Positions 44,041 through 55,318 of a DNA stretch of 64,000 nt are shown one piece after another; position 1 is the first letter of the stretch, and each line of letters opens with the position of its first letter. Location of the stretch: the NCBI GenBank assembly GCA_030522415.1, contig CM060124.1, positions 29,891,254-29,955,253 on the forward strand. The letters are read 5' to 3'. Position numbers and translations under genes: made by a program. A model generated the notes under the pieces. It was not told where the DNA came from, made no database searches, and saw nothing but the letters and a program-made list of their open reading frames with translations. Source of the stretch: Channallabes apus (lineage: Eukaryota; Chordata; Actinopteri; Siluriformes; Clariidae).

Positions 44041-44880
44041 CACACACACACACACTGAGAGAGAGAGTTCACTAATCTGCTGAACATTGACTCCTGACTT
44101 CTGAACTCTCGCTATTAAAGTCTTAATCTGTTCAGAGAATAAACTCTGGAGGAACGACTGTCTCTGATCTTTCTGTACCACTGACATACAGCAGAGCTCA
44201 CTCAGGCCCTGTCTGTCTCTCTGTCTGTTTCTCAGTTTGTCTGTCTATCTCTCGGTATGTCTCTCTGTCTGTGAGTGTGTACGGAGACAGACACCGGTAG
44301 CCAGTCCCTGCTGTAACATTAACATAGTGAGGAAGTGATGGAGTGAAGAAGTGCAGACGAAGCTGAATGTAAATCCAGAGGTGTGTTCAATAAGCAGATT
44401 AGGACGTGGCGCTGCGGCGTCCTGAGAGTTGATTAGGAGGTGCACACACTTCCCTGAGAATCTCTCTGCAGATAATCCCACAGGGATCAAAGCGCAGACG
44501 TGGGAAATAGTGAGAGGGGAAAGAGGGGGGAAAAAAGAAGAAGAGGAAAATCAATGCAAAGCAACAAAACAATGTGGGGTCTGGAAACACAGCTGTTCAG
44601 AGACACTGGCTCGGGCTCGGAGGCGTTCCTAAACTCCCCGCCAGATGTGAACGCAGCTCGCATCATTTCACAAAAACAACAACTTTACCCAGTCATGATG
44701 AACTGAAAAGTGTGTGTTTGCTCACGACGCCTGCTGTGCTGAGAACAGGAAGTGTGTAGTGTGTATATCCTCTAACCAAGTGTGCAGCGCTGGCACGAGT
44801 CTGAGATCAAATAAAGTTTCTTTTGTTGCTTCTTTTCCCTGAAGAACGAATTCCTGAAAGTTCTGCACTGACCATGTTTC
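44041..44880. other. Unique spacer with CA and CTGT-rich stretches
   Basis: (CA)n at 44034-44055 then GA. CTGTCTGT-rich DNA at 44207-44275. The block 44400-44520 is repeat-free and could be a conserved element (GTTGATTAGGAGGTGCACAC). No gene recognised. Confidence 0.35.
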
Positions 44881-44886
44881 TACATC

Positions 44887-46727
44887 AACATCCTTACACA
44901 ACATCCTTATACAACATCACTACACAACATCACTACACAACATCACTACACAACACACTTACACAACATTACTACACAACATCACTACACAACATCACTA
45001 CATATCACTACACAACATCACTACATATCACTACACAACATCCTTACACAACATCACTACACAACATCACTACATATCACTACACAACATCACTACATAT
45101 CACTACACAACATCCTTACACAACATCACTACACAACATCACTACACAACATCCTTACACAACATCACTACACAACATCACTACACAACATCCTTACACA
45201 ACATCACTACACAACATCACTACACAACATCACTACACAACACACTTACACAACATCACTACACAACATCACTACACAACATCACTACACAACATCACTA
45301 CACAACACACTTACACAACATCACTACACAACATCACTACACAACATCACTACACAACATCCTTACACAACATCACTACACAACATCACTACACAACATC
45401 ACTACACAACATCCTTACACAACATCACTACACAACATCACTACACAACATCACTACACAACATCACGGCACAACATCACTACACATCCTTACACAACAT
45501 TACTACACAATATCACTACACAACACCCTTACACAACATTACTGCACATCTCTGCACAACATCACTACACAACATCACTACATATCACTACACAAATTTG
45601 GTACACAACATCACTAAACATCTTTGCACAACATCATCACACAACATCATCATACAACATCATTACGCAACATCATTGCACAACATCAATACACAACATT
45701 ACTAAAGAACACAACTACAAAACATAATTACACATCGCTGCAAAACATCACTACACAACATCACTAAACATCTCTGCACATCATCATTGCACAAAATCAC
45801 TACACAACATCACCACAGAACATCACTACAAAACACCATTACACAACATCATTACACAACATCACTACAAAACATCACCACAGAACATCACTACACAACA
45901 CCATTACACAACATTACTACAAAACATCACTACACAACATCACTAAACATCTCTGCACATCATCATTGCACAAAATCAATACACAACATCACCACAGAAC
46001 ATCGGTACAGAACATCACTACACAACACCATTACACAACATCACTACACAACATCGGTACGCAGCATCACGGTACAACATCACTACACATCTCTGCACAA
46101 CATCACTACACAACATCGGTACATAATTTCATGGTACAACATGGTACAACATCACTACACAACGTCACTACACATCTCTGCACAACATCACTACACAACA
46201 TCACTACACATCACTACACAAATTCGGTACACAACATCACTAAACATCCCTGCACATCATCATTGCACAACATCACTACAAAACATCAGTACACAACATC
46301 ATTACACAACACTGTTACACAACATCACTACTAAACATCACGGTGCATCACTGCACAACATCATCACAAATCATCACACAACATCACTACGCAACATCAC
46401 TGCACAATATCAATACACAACATTACTACAGAACACCACTACAAAACATCACTACACAACATAACTACACGTCACTGCACTGCGCCTACCATCGTTACAC
46501 AACATCACAACATATCACTGCACAATATCAGTGCTCAAGATCATCACACAATCATCAACATTGCTACACAACATCAACACACAATATCAATGCACAACAT
46601 CGGTACACAACATCAATATACAACATCACTATGCAGAATTGTGCAACATCAACGCACAACATAATTACACAACATCACTACACATCATCTCATAACATCA
46701 CTAAACAACATCATTACATCACATTTC
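44887..46727 (+). repeat. 13-bp minisatellite (ACACAACATCACT)n, about 1.8 kb
   Basis: Roughly 140 units of a 13-base repeat. The left 700 bases are homogeneous, with higher-order runs marked by CATCCTTAC variants. The right part is increasingly degenerate. Because the unit is 13 bases and has no stop in any + frame, every frame reads a 13-residue peptide repeat (HNITTQHHYTTSL). The predicted 225-264-residue proteins are therefore artefacts. Confidence 0.97.
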
Positions 46728-46786
46728 TGTAAAAAATAGGGGAATGAATTCTGTGTAAATTGTGTGAAAAGGTCTGGAAAGAATAC

Positions 46787-46834
<48 letters not shown>
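46787..46834 (+). repeat. (GT)n microsatellite
   Basis: About 23 perfect units. Confidence 0.97.
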
Positions 46835-46835
<1 letters not shown>

Positions 46836-46978
46836 CATGAAGATACATCTGCATTGGTTTAACCTATAGCGAGCGTTTCTCAGTCGGTAGTCTTGCTTTC
46901 AGCTGTGGCTCAGCCAGAATCATCTGGATTGCAGAAAGTGTGAAATTTTTCCTTTCAGACAAACAGAGTTTCCACATT

Positions 46979-47293
46979 TTTCCTTGTTCCATATATAGAA
47001 TGACCAAACCACATGGGAGGTAATGACAGGCGAGACGTACTGTATTAAACAAACATAAAATGTAATATAATGAAGTTAGTCACAATTCATTAAATAGACT
47101 GTATTTATTAGAAACATGGCAGCAGTCAGTGTTGTAGAAAAGATGCTATGTTTAGCACATTAGCATCACACAGATTATCGTCGTTGCTCTTAACTGAGTG
47201 GAATGGAAGGTGATGTGCGCTTGTCTCAGTGTAGCTTTTTTATATGTGTTGAGATGCTTTTCTGCTCATCACGGATGTAAAGAGTGATGATGT
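46979..47293 (+). repeat. Source copy of a 315-base templated duplication
   Basis: This unique segment (TCCTTGTTCCATATATAGAA to GAGTGATGATGT) is repeated nearly unchanged at 48487-48804. It has no transposon ends and no coding content that I recognise. The differences are a few substitutions and small indels, for example CTGTA added and one A lost in the second copy. Confidence 0.93.
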
Positions 47294-47299
47294 ACCGTA

Positions 47300-48040
47300 G
47301 AACCAGTCGGACGGTCCTTCACTGAATTGATCTCATCAACAGGATGAAAACCCTATGAGATTAGCAGTTTCTAAAAACAGACACCAACAAACATGAGCTC
47401 ATGAAGATGGTTGTGGTTTATTCGTCCGGTTCCTGACAGCTGTCCCTTTACAAGTCAAATGATTTCACTTTACACGTTTCACCACATAAATCAACTAAGA
47501 ATTGAACAACTACTTTTCTGTGTTGTCCCAAAAGCGCGGATTACACGACCCAACTGGTAACCCAAAGCCAATTTCAACTTCCAAATAGCAAATAGTCAAT
47601 TACTCAAAAGAACTTAATCCCACCATAAGCCTCAGGATAACACTCAGATTCAGACTCCCTGATCCTCTGACTGAACCCTCTCTAAGTGCATGAAGAACAT
47701 TTACCTCGGACCCAGAGCGCAGCCTTGTGGGACCTCTCAGGGGTCATCAGGGTCAAGTGGGGATGAGGCATGAAGCAGCATTACAAATGATGATGGTTCT
47801 GAGGAGATTGACACAACTGGGGGCGGGAAGAAGTTTGAGGGTGGAAAGAAAGGGAGGTGGGGCTCAAAATACAGCTGAGGGTTTGGGAGAGTGAAAGTGG
47901 TTTGGTGTGATCTGATCACATGATCAGCAACTTCTTCAGAACTTCTAATTGCATAAGTGCATATTATATTTGAATATGGTATTATATAGAAGAAAAAACA
48001 TATATGTATACTTTCACTACTTTCTACTGCTATATACATA
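47300..48040. other. Spacer, nothing recognised
   Basis: Unique DNA with no gene or repeat identified. Confidence 0.35.
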
Positions 48041-48271
48041 TATGCACTGTAAAAAATAAAAAGTTGACTTAACTTATAAAGTTAAGGCAACCGGCTGCAA
48101 GTTTTGAGTTCACTCAACTTCAGTGGTTGAAGTTGTGCCAAATCATTTAAAAAAGTTAATTGAAACTGCTGTTTTAAGTTGGTAATACCTTCCTAAAAAA
48201 GTACATCTAACTAACCATTATGAGTTTGTTTTAAGCCGAAAAAGGGCTTGAGTGAATTGTAAGAAAGTAGT

Positions 48272-48437
48272 AGTTTCATTCAGCAGACGCTCCTATCCAG
48301 AGCGACTTACATTTTTTATCTCATTACACATTTGAGCAGTTGAGGGTTAAGGGCCCAACAGTGGCAACTTGGTGGTTGTGGGGTTTGAACCTGGGATCTT
48401 CTGAACTGTTGTCCAATGCCTTAACCCCTGCTACCCC
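48272..48437 (-). mobile_element. SINE family B copy
   Basis: Minus orientation: CAGACGCTCCTATCCAGAGC, GCAGTTGAGGGTTAAGGGCC, GTTGTGGGGTTTGAACCTGG (B box reversed) and GTCCAATGCCTTAACCCCTG (A-box side). The CCTTGAGCAAGG part is shortened. Confidence 0.9.
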
Positions 48438-48486
48438 AGGAAGGTATAACTAACTTAAAACAGCAGTTTCAATGAATTCCTTGATT

Positions 48487-48804
48487 CCTTGTTCCATATA
48501 CTGTATAGAATGACCAAACCACATGGGAGGTATGACAGGCGAGACGTACTGTATTAAACAAACATAAAATGTAATATAATGCAGTTAGTCACAATTCATT
48601 AAATAGACTGTATTTATTAGAAACATGGCAGCAGTCAGTGTTGTAGAAAAGATGCTATGTTTAGCACATTAGCATCACACAGATTATCGTGTTTGCTCTT
48701 AACTGAGTGGAATGGAAGGTGATGTGCGCTTGTCTCGGTGTAGCTTTTTTATATGTGTGTTGAGATGCTTTTCTGCTCATCACGGATGTAAAGAGTGATG
48801 ATGT
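48487..48804 (+). repeat. Second copy of the 315-base segment, inserted in the MITE
   Basis: A near-identical copy of 46979-47293 in the same orientation, about 1.5 kb downstream. It joins the MITE sequence after CAATGAA at the left and AGTTGAGGG at the right. Confidence 0.93.
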
Positions 48805-49212
48805 TAAGTTGAGGGTTAAGGGCCCAACAGTGGCAACTTGGTGGTTGTGGGGTTTGAACCTGGGATCTTCTGAACTGTAGTCCTATGCCTTAACCCCTGC
48901 TACCCCAGGAAGGTATAACTAACTTGAAACAGCAGTTTCAATGAACTTTTTTAAACGCACAACTTGAACTCAAAATTGCTTTGCAACCGGTTGCCTTAAC
49001 TTTTTAAGTTAAGTCAACTTTTTATTTTTTACAGTGTGGTATATTTACTCTTTAAGCTGCTAATGGGTCCAGAATAAAAAACAATGACAACAAGAAGATT
49101 TACAAAAAAAAAAATGTACAAAAGTTTTAAATGTTTTTGTTTACATTATCAAAAAAAAGATAAAATACAAATATTCTGTTTTAAATGTACAAATTCGGAG
49201 ATAAAAATATTA

Positions 49213-49846
49213 GGGCCGGGACTTTAACGCGTTAATTTAGATTAATTAATTACACAAAAATAACGCATACATTTATTTAAACACATTTTAAAACACATTT
49301 TCGCACTTATTTTTGCACCGCGGAACGTTTCTCACTGGATGAGTTTCGGCTGACCGATTATACTGGAGCACCAACTAGCGTTCAGACAAAAACTAACCAC
49401 AGTGAACATGGACAAAGAAGCTAATGGGACCGCTTTGGTTGGCCCTGTGGATGGGAAATTTTGTTATAAAAGACGAATGGATGGAAGCGTCAGCGTTTAA
49501 TAGTCAGGGTTTCCAATGTTCTGAATGTACTTGAAAGTATTGTGTTTTACTTAAAAAAACAGTTTACCTGAATTTCTGAAATGTAGGCTACTATATTTCT
49601 AAATATTCTATTGCTACACTTAATGGCAATATTGCACTGGTCTGTTGGACTTGGTTGAACAAAAATAAACAATATTTTGTTGCTTAAGCTTATGTATTCA
49701 GTTATTATTCAATGGTATACTAAAAATCCATATGAAAAAACTTACTTCTCACTCTTCTCAGGTCAAATATTTAAATGCGATTAAAATGCGATGAATTAAT
49801 TACAAAGCCTCTAATTAATTAGATTTTTTTTACCGAGTCCCGGCCC
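49213..49846. mobile_element. GGGCCGGGAC-ended non-autonomous element
   Basis: Left end GGGCCGGGACTTTAACGCGT and right end, reverse-complemented, GGGCCGGGACTCGGTAAAAA. Both are flanked by TA. Subterminal TTAATTTAGATTAATTAATTA-type sequence is mirrored on the right (AATTAATTAGATT). A short frame from 49408 starts MDKEANGTALVGPVDGKF, resembling the start of ZBED/hAT-type transposases; it stops after about 30 codons. A hAT-derived deletion product is possible; the target duplication is not clear. Confidence 0.6.
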
Positions 49847-49855
49847 TAAAAAATA

Positions 49856-50262
49856 TATACAATTGTAAAATAAAAAAAGGAACTAAGTAGTAAAAAAATT
49901 AAAATAAAAAATGCTATGATTTTAATTGCTATTATAGAGTATAAAAGTAATTAAATATCTGCCTTTTAAAAAGTTAGGGTTTAACTGCTTTAAATTGGTA
50001 AAAAATTCTATTTAAATTTTTTATTATTATGAAATAATTATTATTATACATTTAAATGTTATAAACCTCAAAAGAAATGTGATACATTGATCCAAAAATC
50101 TATGATGTAATTTGTATTCCATTAATACTTCCTGAAAAGAATAAAAAAACTTGGTATTATTCTGTCAATAACCAACAATGTGAAGCAGAACCACTGTGAC
50201 TAGCGGAAAGTTGATTACTTTCCAACAACAACACATCCTGAAGTCTGTGTGTTTTTAATTCT
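49856..50262 (+). repeat. Diverged direct repeat, copy 1
   Basis: This shares with 53275-53715 an ordered set of blocks: TGTAAAATAAAAAAA, TTAATTGCTATTAT, CCTTTTAAA-AGTTAGG, CATTGATCCAAAA, AAGAATAAAA, AATGTGAAGCAG and TTTCCAACAACA. The family is unknown; no coding sequence. Confidence 0.65.
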
Positions 50263-50737
50263 TCTTATACCAGAATTACTATAATTTTTATCATGGGTTT
50301 ATGGAAAAAACAAACATGACACTCATTTTATGTACTTATAGTTAAACAAAACAAACGAACAAACAAAAACCCATCTTACTGTACAGATTTACAAGTTACA
50401 AGTTTTCTACATTAACACTGAAGACTCCTTCCAGACACACCAAACTAAACCTCATCAGTCAACTCACACATGCTAAATTATTTAAGAAAATTCTATTGGA
50501 CTACTGTTTTAATACAGTTATTAAACAATTATGGGTAATATTTACAGAAATACACTAACTACTGTACATTTGTAATTTTACTTAATAACTTGACTGTAAA
50601 ATTCTGCAAATGATCAGATAAAAGAATGATTCAGATGTTACTTGTGTGTTTACTCTCGGGCTACTAGTGTTTCAGCTGATTGAGATAGCCCTATCTTGCA
50701 CTACTGCGATGGATGGCTTAGAGTGGGAATGAAACCC

Positions 50738-50791
<54 letters not shown>

Positions 50792-50805
50792 GTATATGTG
50801 TGTGT
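50738..50805 (+). repeat. (GT)n tract with TATATG interruptions
   Basis: About 20 pure GT units followed by interrupted GTGTATAT units. Confidence 0.95.
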
Positions 50806-51029
50806 TAGCATTCGGGCCCCACAGAAGAGAGGGTGTAAAGTTGAACCATATGTAAAAAGCTGATAACTAGCAGGGAGTAAGGACACACTCCGTCCTATAG
50901 AATAACATATGGAAAGATGTGGCGAGTTATATGTTATATAACCGTATATTTTGTCTCTAAAAGGGCTTATAATTACATTACTACTTACACGGCTGTAAAT
51001 CTTTTTTTTTCTTTTTCCTTTTTTGAGCT

Positions 51030-51300
51030 GTAATTCCGATGAGCAATAAATGATGTGCGATGTCACTGAGAAGGTGTTTACGTCAGAAACGGCCGCCGCC
51101 GTAAAAACGCTACCTTGTAGAAAATTTATGATTTTCATTTGGAATCCACATTCTGCTTACCAGACACCAGATCACGTTCAGCCTCATTGATAGTGAAAAT
51201 ATGAGCCTTTCAATTTTTAATAGCGGGCCCGTACATCGAGGCCATGCTCGCTGCTTTGAGCAACACATCCATTATCAGAATTCTCACAGGCACATCTATA
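51030..51300. promoter_or_regulatory. Candidate conserved non-coding element
   Basis: Repeat-free and balanced in composition between simple repeats. Includes GTGTTTACGTCAGAAACG, AATTTATGATTTTCATTTGG, GCCTCATTGATAG and TTAATAGCGGGCCCGTAC. No open frame with domain similarity. Regulatory role is a guess based on texture and the en1 neighbourhood. Confidence 0.3.
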
Positions 51301-51379
51301 TAAGAGGAAAAAAAACAAAAACCGTAAGATCAAGATTCCTGTGCCTCATAATTTACGAGACATGACTTCCTTATAACAA

Positions 51380-51382
51380 GAG

Positions 51383-51421
<39 letters not shown>
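51380..51421 (+). repeat. (GA)n microsatellite
   Basis: About 20 GA units. Confidence 0.95.
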
Positions 51422-51425
<4 letters not shown>

Positions 51426-51971
51426 AGCAGTCCCAACTTACTCAAGCAAAGTAAAAAGAGTTTGAATAGACATGCTGCTATAGGAAGAATAGGACGTGAA
51501 AGACAAAATCTCAGACTGCTCTTCAGGTCTGAGGTGCAAATGACAGATGTAGAGACACAAATGGATAGACAGACTTTTAGGGATAGTGTTATTCAGGTTG
51601 CATGCGATACGATTTACATTCATAAGGCGACTACAGGATATTTAAAGATACCGCTACATCTGTTACAGTATAGATACGTCATGATATTACTGAATCTGCT
51701 ATGATATTGTCCATAAGTGTCATTCTTAAAGCTCCCATATTTTACTCTTTCTGTAACAAATCTGTAGCATAGTTCTCAGAGAGATCCAGCAGTGTTAACA
51801 CTCCAGTTGAAATACTTAGATGATCCCTTATTTCACTCCTCTTCCAAACGCACCATTTCAGTGTCTGGGCAAATAAGCTGATAATGAGCCACACTCTTCC
51901 AGATACCAGCAGAGCTGTGCAACAACCCAGTTTCTTATGAGGTCAAACAGGAGGAAAATCTAATTGGCTAG

Positions 51972-52920
51972 TGTGAGGGTTGCCCACTAGAGGGCAGTGT
52001 TTTTAGTTTGTAGTTTTTGTTTCTAGACCCAGTTTCCCAGAAGCCTCCTCAGTCAGGTGATGTGGATGCTCACCTGAACTGAGGAAGCTCATTAGCATTG
52101 TTATAAATACCTGTTTGTTCTGGGAAACTGGGTCGAGCATTAAAGTGATATAATTTCTGTTCTGTTGGTTTTGTTTGGTTCTATTATAGTTGGCCTTTTG
52201 GTTTCAGGAGCACTTTAAGTTAAGTTGGTTTATATTGAGATGTCTTTGTCTTTGTGTCTCCTAGCAGGATTAGCCTCTAGGAGAATTAGCCCTGTGTGTT
52301 TACCCTTTTGTGTAAGTAACCCCCATTGCCTGTTTAGTTATTAGTCTGTTTCAATACTAATGAGGGTGATACTCACATGTCTAGATCTTAGTCTGTCTAG
52401 TCTTCGTGTCTGTCTAGTCTCATCGTCTGATTAGCTCTTAGTCTGTTTAGGTACTAACATCTTTAGCCACTAACCTTTAGAGTTTCATACCTAGTCTGCT
52501 GTGTACCTTGTCTGTTCAATCCATTGGGTCTCAGGCTACTAGCCTGTTTAGCCATTAGTCTGATTAGCTATGAGCTAGCTAAGCAGCTAATGTGCAGCAC
52601 AGCCAGTAGACCTAGCCAAGCCTGTCTTGTTTGTTTATCCCTTGCATGTATAGTCCCTTGTGTTTAGTCCTCTAGGCTGTTTAGTATGTCTTGTCTCGTC
52701 CAGTTTGTATCCCATGTCTCTACTGTATTAGATCGTGTAATCCCGAGTCTGTGTTTTGAGTTCTCGTTTGTTAGCATGCTCCATGGTTTTTAGCCAACTT
52801 CCTTAGTTCATGTTTTGTTCATGTTTGGATTTTTATTATTAAAGACTGTTTCACTGCATCCCCTCTGCATCTATGCCTCAACACCAAGCCCACAGTCCAA
52901 CATCATAGCCGAACGTGACA
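51972..52920 (+). mobile_element. Solo LTR of a retrotransposon
   Basis: The 949-base unit begins TGTGAGGGTTGCCCACTAGA and ends GCCGAACGTGACA, so it has TG...CA ends. It is flanked by a perfect 5-bp duplication GCTAG at 51967-51971 and 52921-52925. It contains a TATAAAT box (52102-52108) framed by a 17-base inverted repeat, and a late TTATTATTAAAG sequence consistent with an LTR polyadenylation region. There is no internal coding sequence and no second LTR. It is the product of LTR-LTR recombination, which explains its coding silence. Gypsy-like by length and duplication size; class not proven. Confidence 0.9.
52026..52134. repeat. Nested inverted repeat within the LTR promoter
   Basis: GACCCAGTTTCCCAGAA (52026-52042) pairs perfectly with TTCTGGGAAACTGGGTC (52118-52134). 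Inside, CCTCAGT/CAGGTGA pairs with TCACCTG/ACTGAGG. The TATA box lies in the loop side of the outer stem. Confidence 0.85.
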
Positions 52921-52925
52921 GCTAG

Positions 52926-53270
52926 TTTAAACCCTGGGCAATACCAAAATGGAAAAAAAAATCTCGATTTTCTAGACCCATCGCAATGTTTACACATAAT
53001 TTTTTAATGAATTATAAATATTTAATAATATAACAATAAGTGCTCTTTAAAGCAACAATTTGGTATTTAATGATATTACCTGAATTAGAGTAATATCTGA
53101 TACAACAAAATATACAAAATTACAAAGTTTTTTTTTTTTTATTACATTGAGTTTTGTAGTTATATTTGTTATCACTAAAAAGATGAGAAAACTAATAATG
53201 AATGAATATCAGTGTAAATGTACAATTATGAGCAAATTATAAAACTTATTTTAGCAATTGATAATTGACA
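52926..53270. other. AT-rich spacer
   Basis: No gene or repeat recognised. Confidence 0.35.
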
Positions 53271-53274
53271 ATGA

Positions 53275-53715
53275 AACAATACATACAAATGTAAAATAAA
53301 AAAAACTAAGTAAAAAATAAAACAACCTAATATATTATAGTAAAAAGGCTAAAATATTAATTGCTATTATTCAGTATGAAAGTAAGATGATTATGATTGA
53401 TTATAATGATTATTATTTATTTATTTATTTATATGAAATAATAGCCTTTTAAAGAGTTAGGATTAAGAGTTAAGTTATTTCAAAATATTATAAACATAAA
53501 GATTATTATATTTTTAAATATTTTAATTTCATTACCAAAAATGTTTACATTGATCCAAAATGTATAAGGAACTTGTAATTCAATAAAATCCTCCTGTAAA
53601 GAATAAAAGACTTTCTGTCATAGTCATAGGAAAATAACCCGCGATGTGAAGCAGCATCACTGGCACTAGCGTAAATTAGATTATTTTCCAACAACAGCAT
53701 ATTCTGAAGTGTAAT
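53275..53715 (+). repeat. Diverged direct repeat, copy 2
   Basis: The partner of 49856-50262, about 3.4 kb away in the same orientation. The right end has a hairpin: GGAAAATAA at 53629 and TTATTTTCC at 53681, with GCGATGTGAAGCAGCATCAC between. Confidence 0.65.
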
Positions 53716-54485
53716 ATCTGTCATTTAAGGCAACAAATGTTAATTGGTAAATAATAACAATTTAAAATGAAACATTATGATATAAATCAATCCTCTTGCC
53801 CGAGTACGCAAGTTATCAGTTTTAAACTGTTTTAAACCTTCTTGGCCCAACTTCATTTGTCAGTGTGATTCTATAAAAATTTTCCCATTGTTACATCCTC
53901 ATCATTACAATGCTAAAATAATAAAGAAATGTTATAATTGAAATATAAAATAAAACAGAGATTCTGCAAAGAAGAAACAAAGTTGGAGATCATGTGATTT
54001 TTATACATTTTCATGTTCACACAAAATCTTGAAGGGTCAGAAATGTTTAAAAAGATAAACGGATACATCTTTAAGCATGTAGCAGCTTATAAAATACACT
54101 TCCCGATGAGTGAGTGGACAACTCAAAAATATTGAACATCTAACAATCTTGACTCTCTGTAGGTCTGTAAATCCAGAGAATTGAAATAGCTAGATATGTA
54201 ATAAGATAATGCTGTTTTAAGCAAGACAAGAACTTTCTGGCCTGAAAAGTTTCCACAGAGATTCTAACCCTAATCTTATTCAAATCAGAAATTTCGGCAG
54301 AAGATCAGAGACAGAGGAGACACATGGGAAATGGATTTGCTTTCTCCCACTCACTACAACTAACAGGCTTTATATATATATATAATTATAACAGGTTAGC
54401 ATTTACAGATGTAGTCACAGGGTGAAGATTTTAAAGTACAAACTATGTACTAAAGTACATATTATCTTTAATTGTACAGTTATCA
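53716..54485. other. AT-rich spacer
   Basis: No gene recognised. Confidence 0.35.
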
Positions 54486-54489
54486 TATA

Positions 54490-54875
54490 CAGTCATGGTC
54501 AAAATTGTTGGCACCCCTGAAATTTTCCCAGAAAATCAAGTATTTCTCACAGAAGTATTGCAAAACATTCCATTTGTGTGTATTAAAGGAGTATCACATG
54601 CTTGAAACAATCTTATTTATCCACAATTTTTAAAGGGTGGCAATAATTTTGTCCAGCTCATTTTTGGAGTTTTGTGTGACATTATGGCAAATTAGCCTTT
54701 TTCCCCTCCAATTTTTTGTTTTGTTCCAATATACACAAAGAGAATAAACATGTGTATAGCAAAACATGTGTTAATGCAATAAATTTCTGTGAGAAATACT
54801 TGATTTTCTATAAAAAATAAATAAATAAATAAATAAATAAAAAATCAGGGGTGCCAACAATTTTGGTCATGACTG
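54490..54875. mobile_element. Tc1/mariner-type MITE
   Basis: Left end CAGTCATGGTCAAAATTGTT and right end are inverted repeats, continuing through GGCACCCCTGAAATTTT-type sequence and a second pair (AAATCAAGTATTTCTCACAG / CTGTGAGAAATACTTGATTT). The element is flanked by TA at 54488-54489 and 54876-54877. It is 386 bases with no coding sequence. An (AAAT)n run (54811-54840) has expanded in the right arm. Confidence 0.94.
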
Positions 54876-55094
54876 TATTTCTCTAAAAGTTTTGTAGGGA
54901 GAAAAAAAAACATTTGGACAAAATCTCTTTACCTACTGGAATAAATATATTCTTGTTGGAAAATCTACAAAAGTAATATAAATAAATAAATGAAAATAAA
55001 TAGATAAAATTTACTTATTTCTTTGACATCCAAAATTATAATTCCTTGAAGTGCTATACATAACACTATATATTACATTATATACATTGCACAT

Positions 55095-55318
55095 ACTGTA
55101 CCTCTCTCTCATTTATCCTGTAAGGCATAGCTGAAGGCCTGGACACATTGGGGCAGTACACAGCATACACCCTGGGAGTCGTGCCAATCCATCACAGGAC
55201 ACACAAACACACTCATATACATCAAGTTGGAAATGCCACTTACCCTATGTACATATCTTTAGACTGTTGGAGGAAACCGGAGTACATGGAGGTACATGGG
55301 GAGAACATGCTAACTCCA
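55095..55318 (-). mobile_element. SINE family A, 3-prime part (split copy)
   Basis: Minus orientation: CCTGTAAGGCATAGCTGAAG, GTGCCAATCCATCACAGGAC, GGAGGAAACCGGAGTACATG and GAGAACATGCTAACTCCA. It is broken at CTCCA by the CACTG element. The head continues at 55626. Confidence 0.88.

Larger units (their letters stand above)
48045..49036. mobile_element. CACTG-ended MITE containing SINE B and a copied segment
   Basis: The left arm CACTGTAAAAAATAAAAAGT and the right arm are inverted copies for about 190 bases (GTTGACTTAACTT, AAGTTAAGGCAACCGG and TTGAGTTCA blocks). It is flanked by TG on each side (48043-48044 and 49037-49038). Inside are a SINE B (48272-48437), then a copy of 46979-47293 (48487-48804), then a second copy of the SINE part and its flank (48807-48945 repeats 48338-48476, both 139 bases). 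No coding sequence. Confidence 0.85.

Noticed and set aside
44823..46732. ORFs of 122-264 residues with HNITTQHHY repeats
   Set aside because: All + frames read the same 13-residue repeat from a 13-base minisatellite; not a protein-coding signal.
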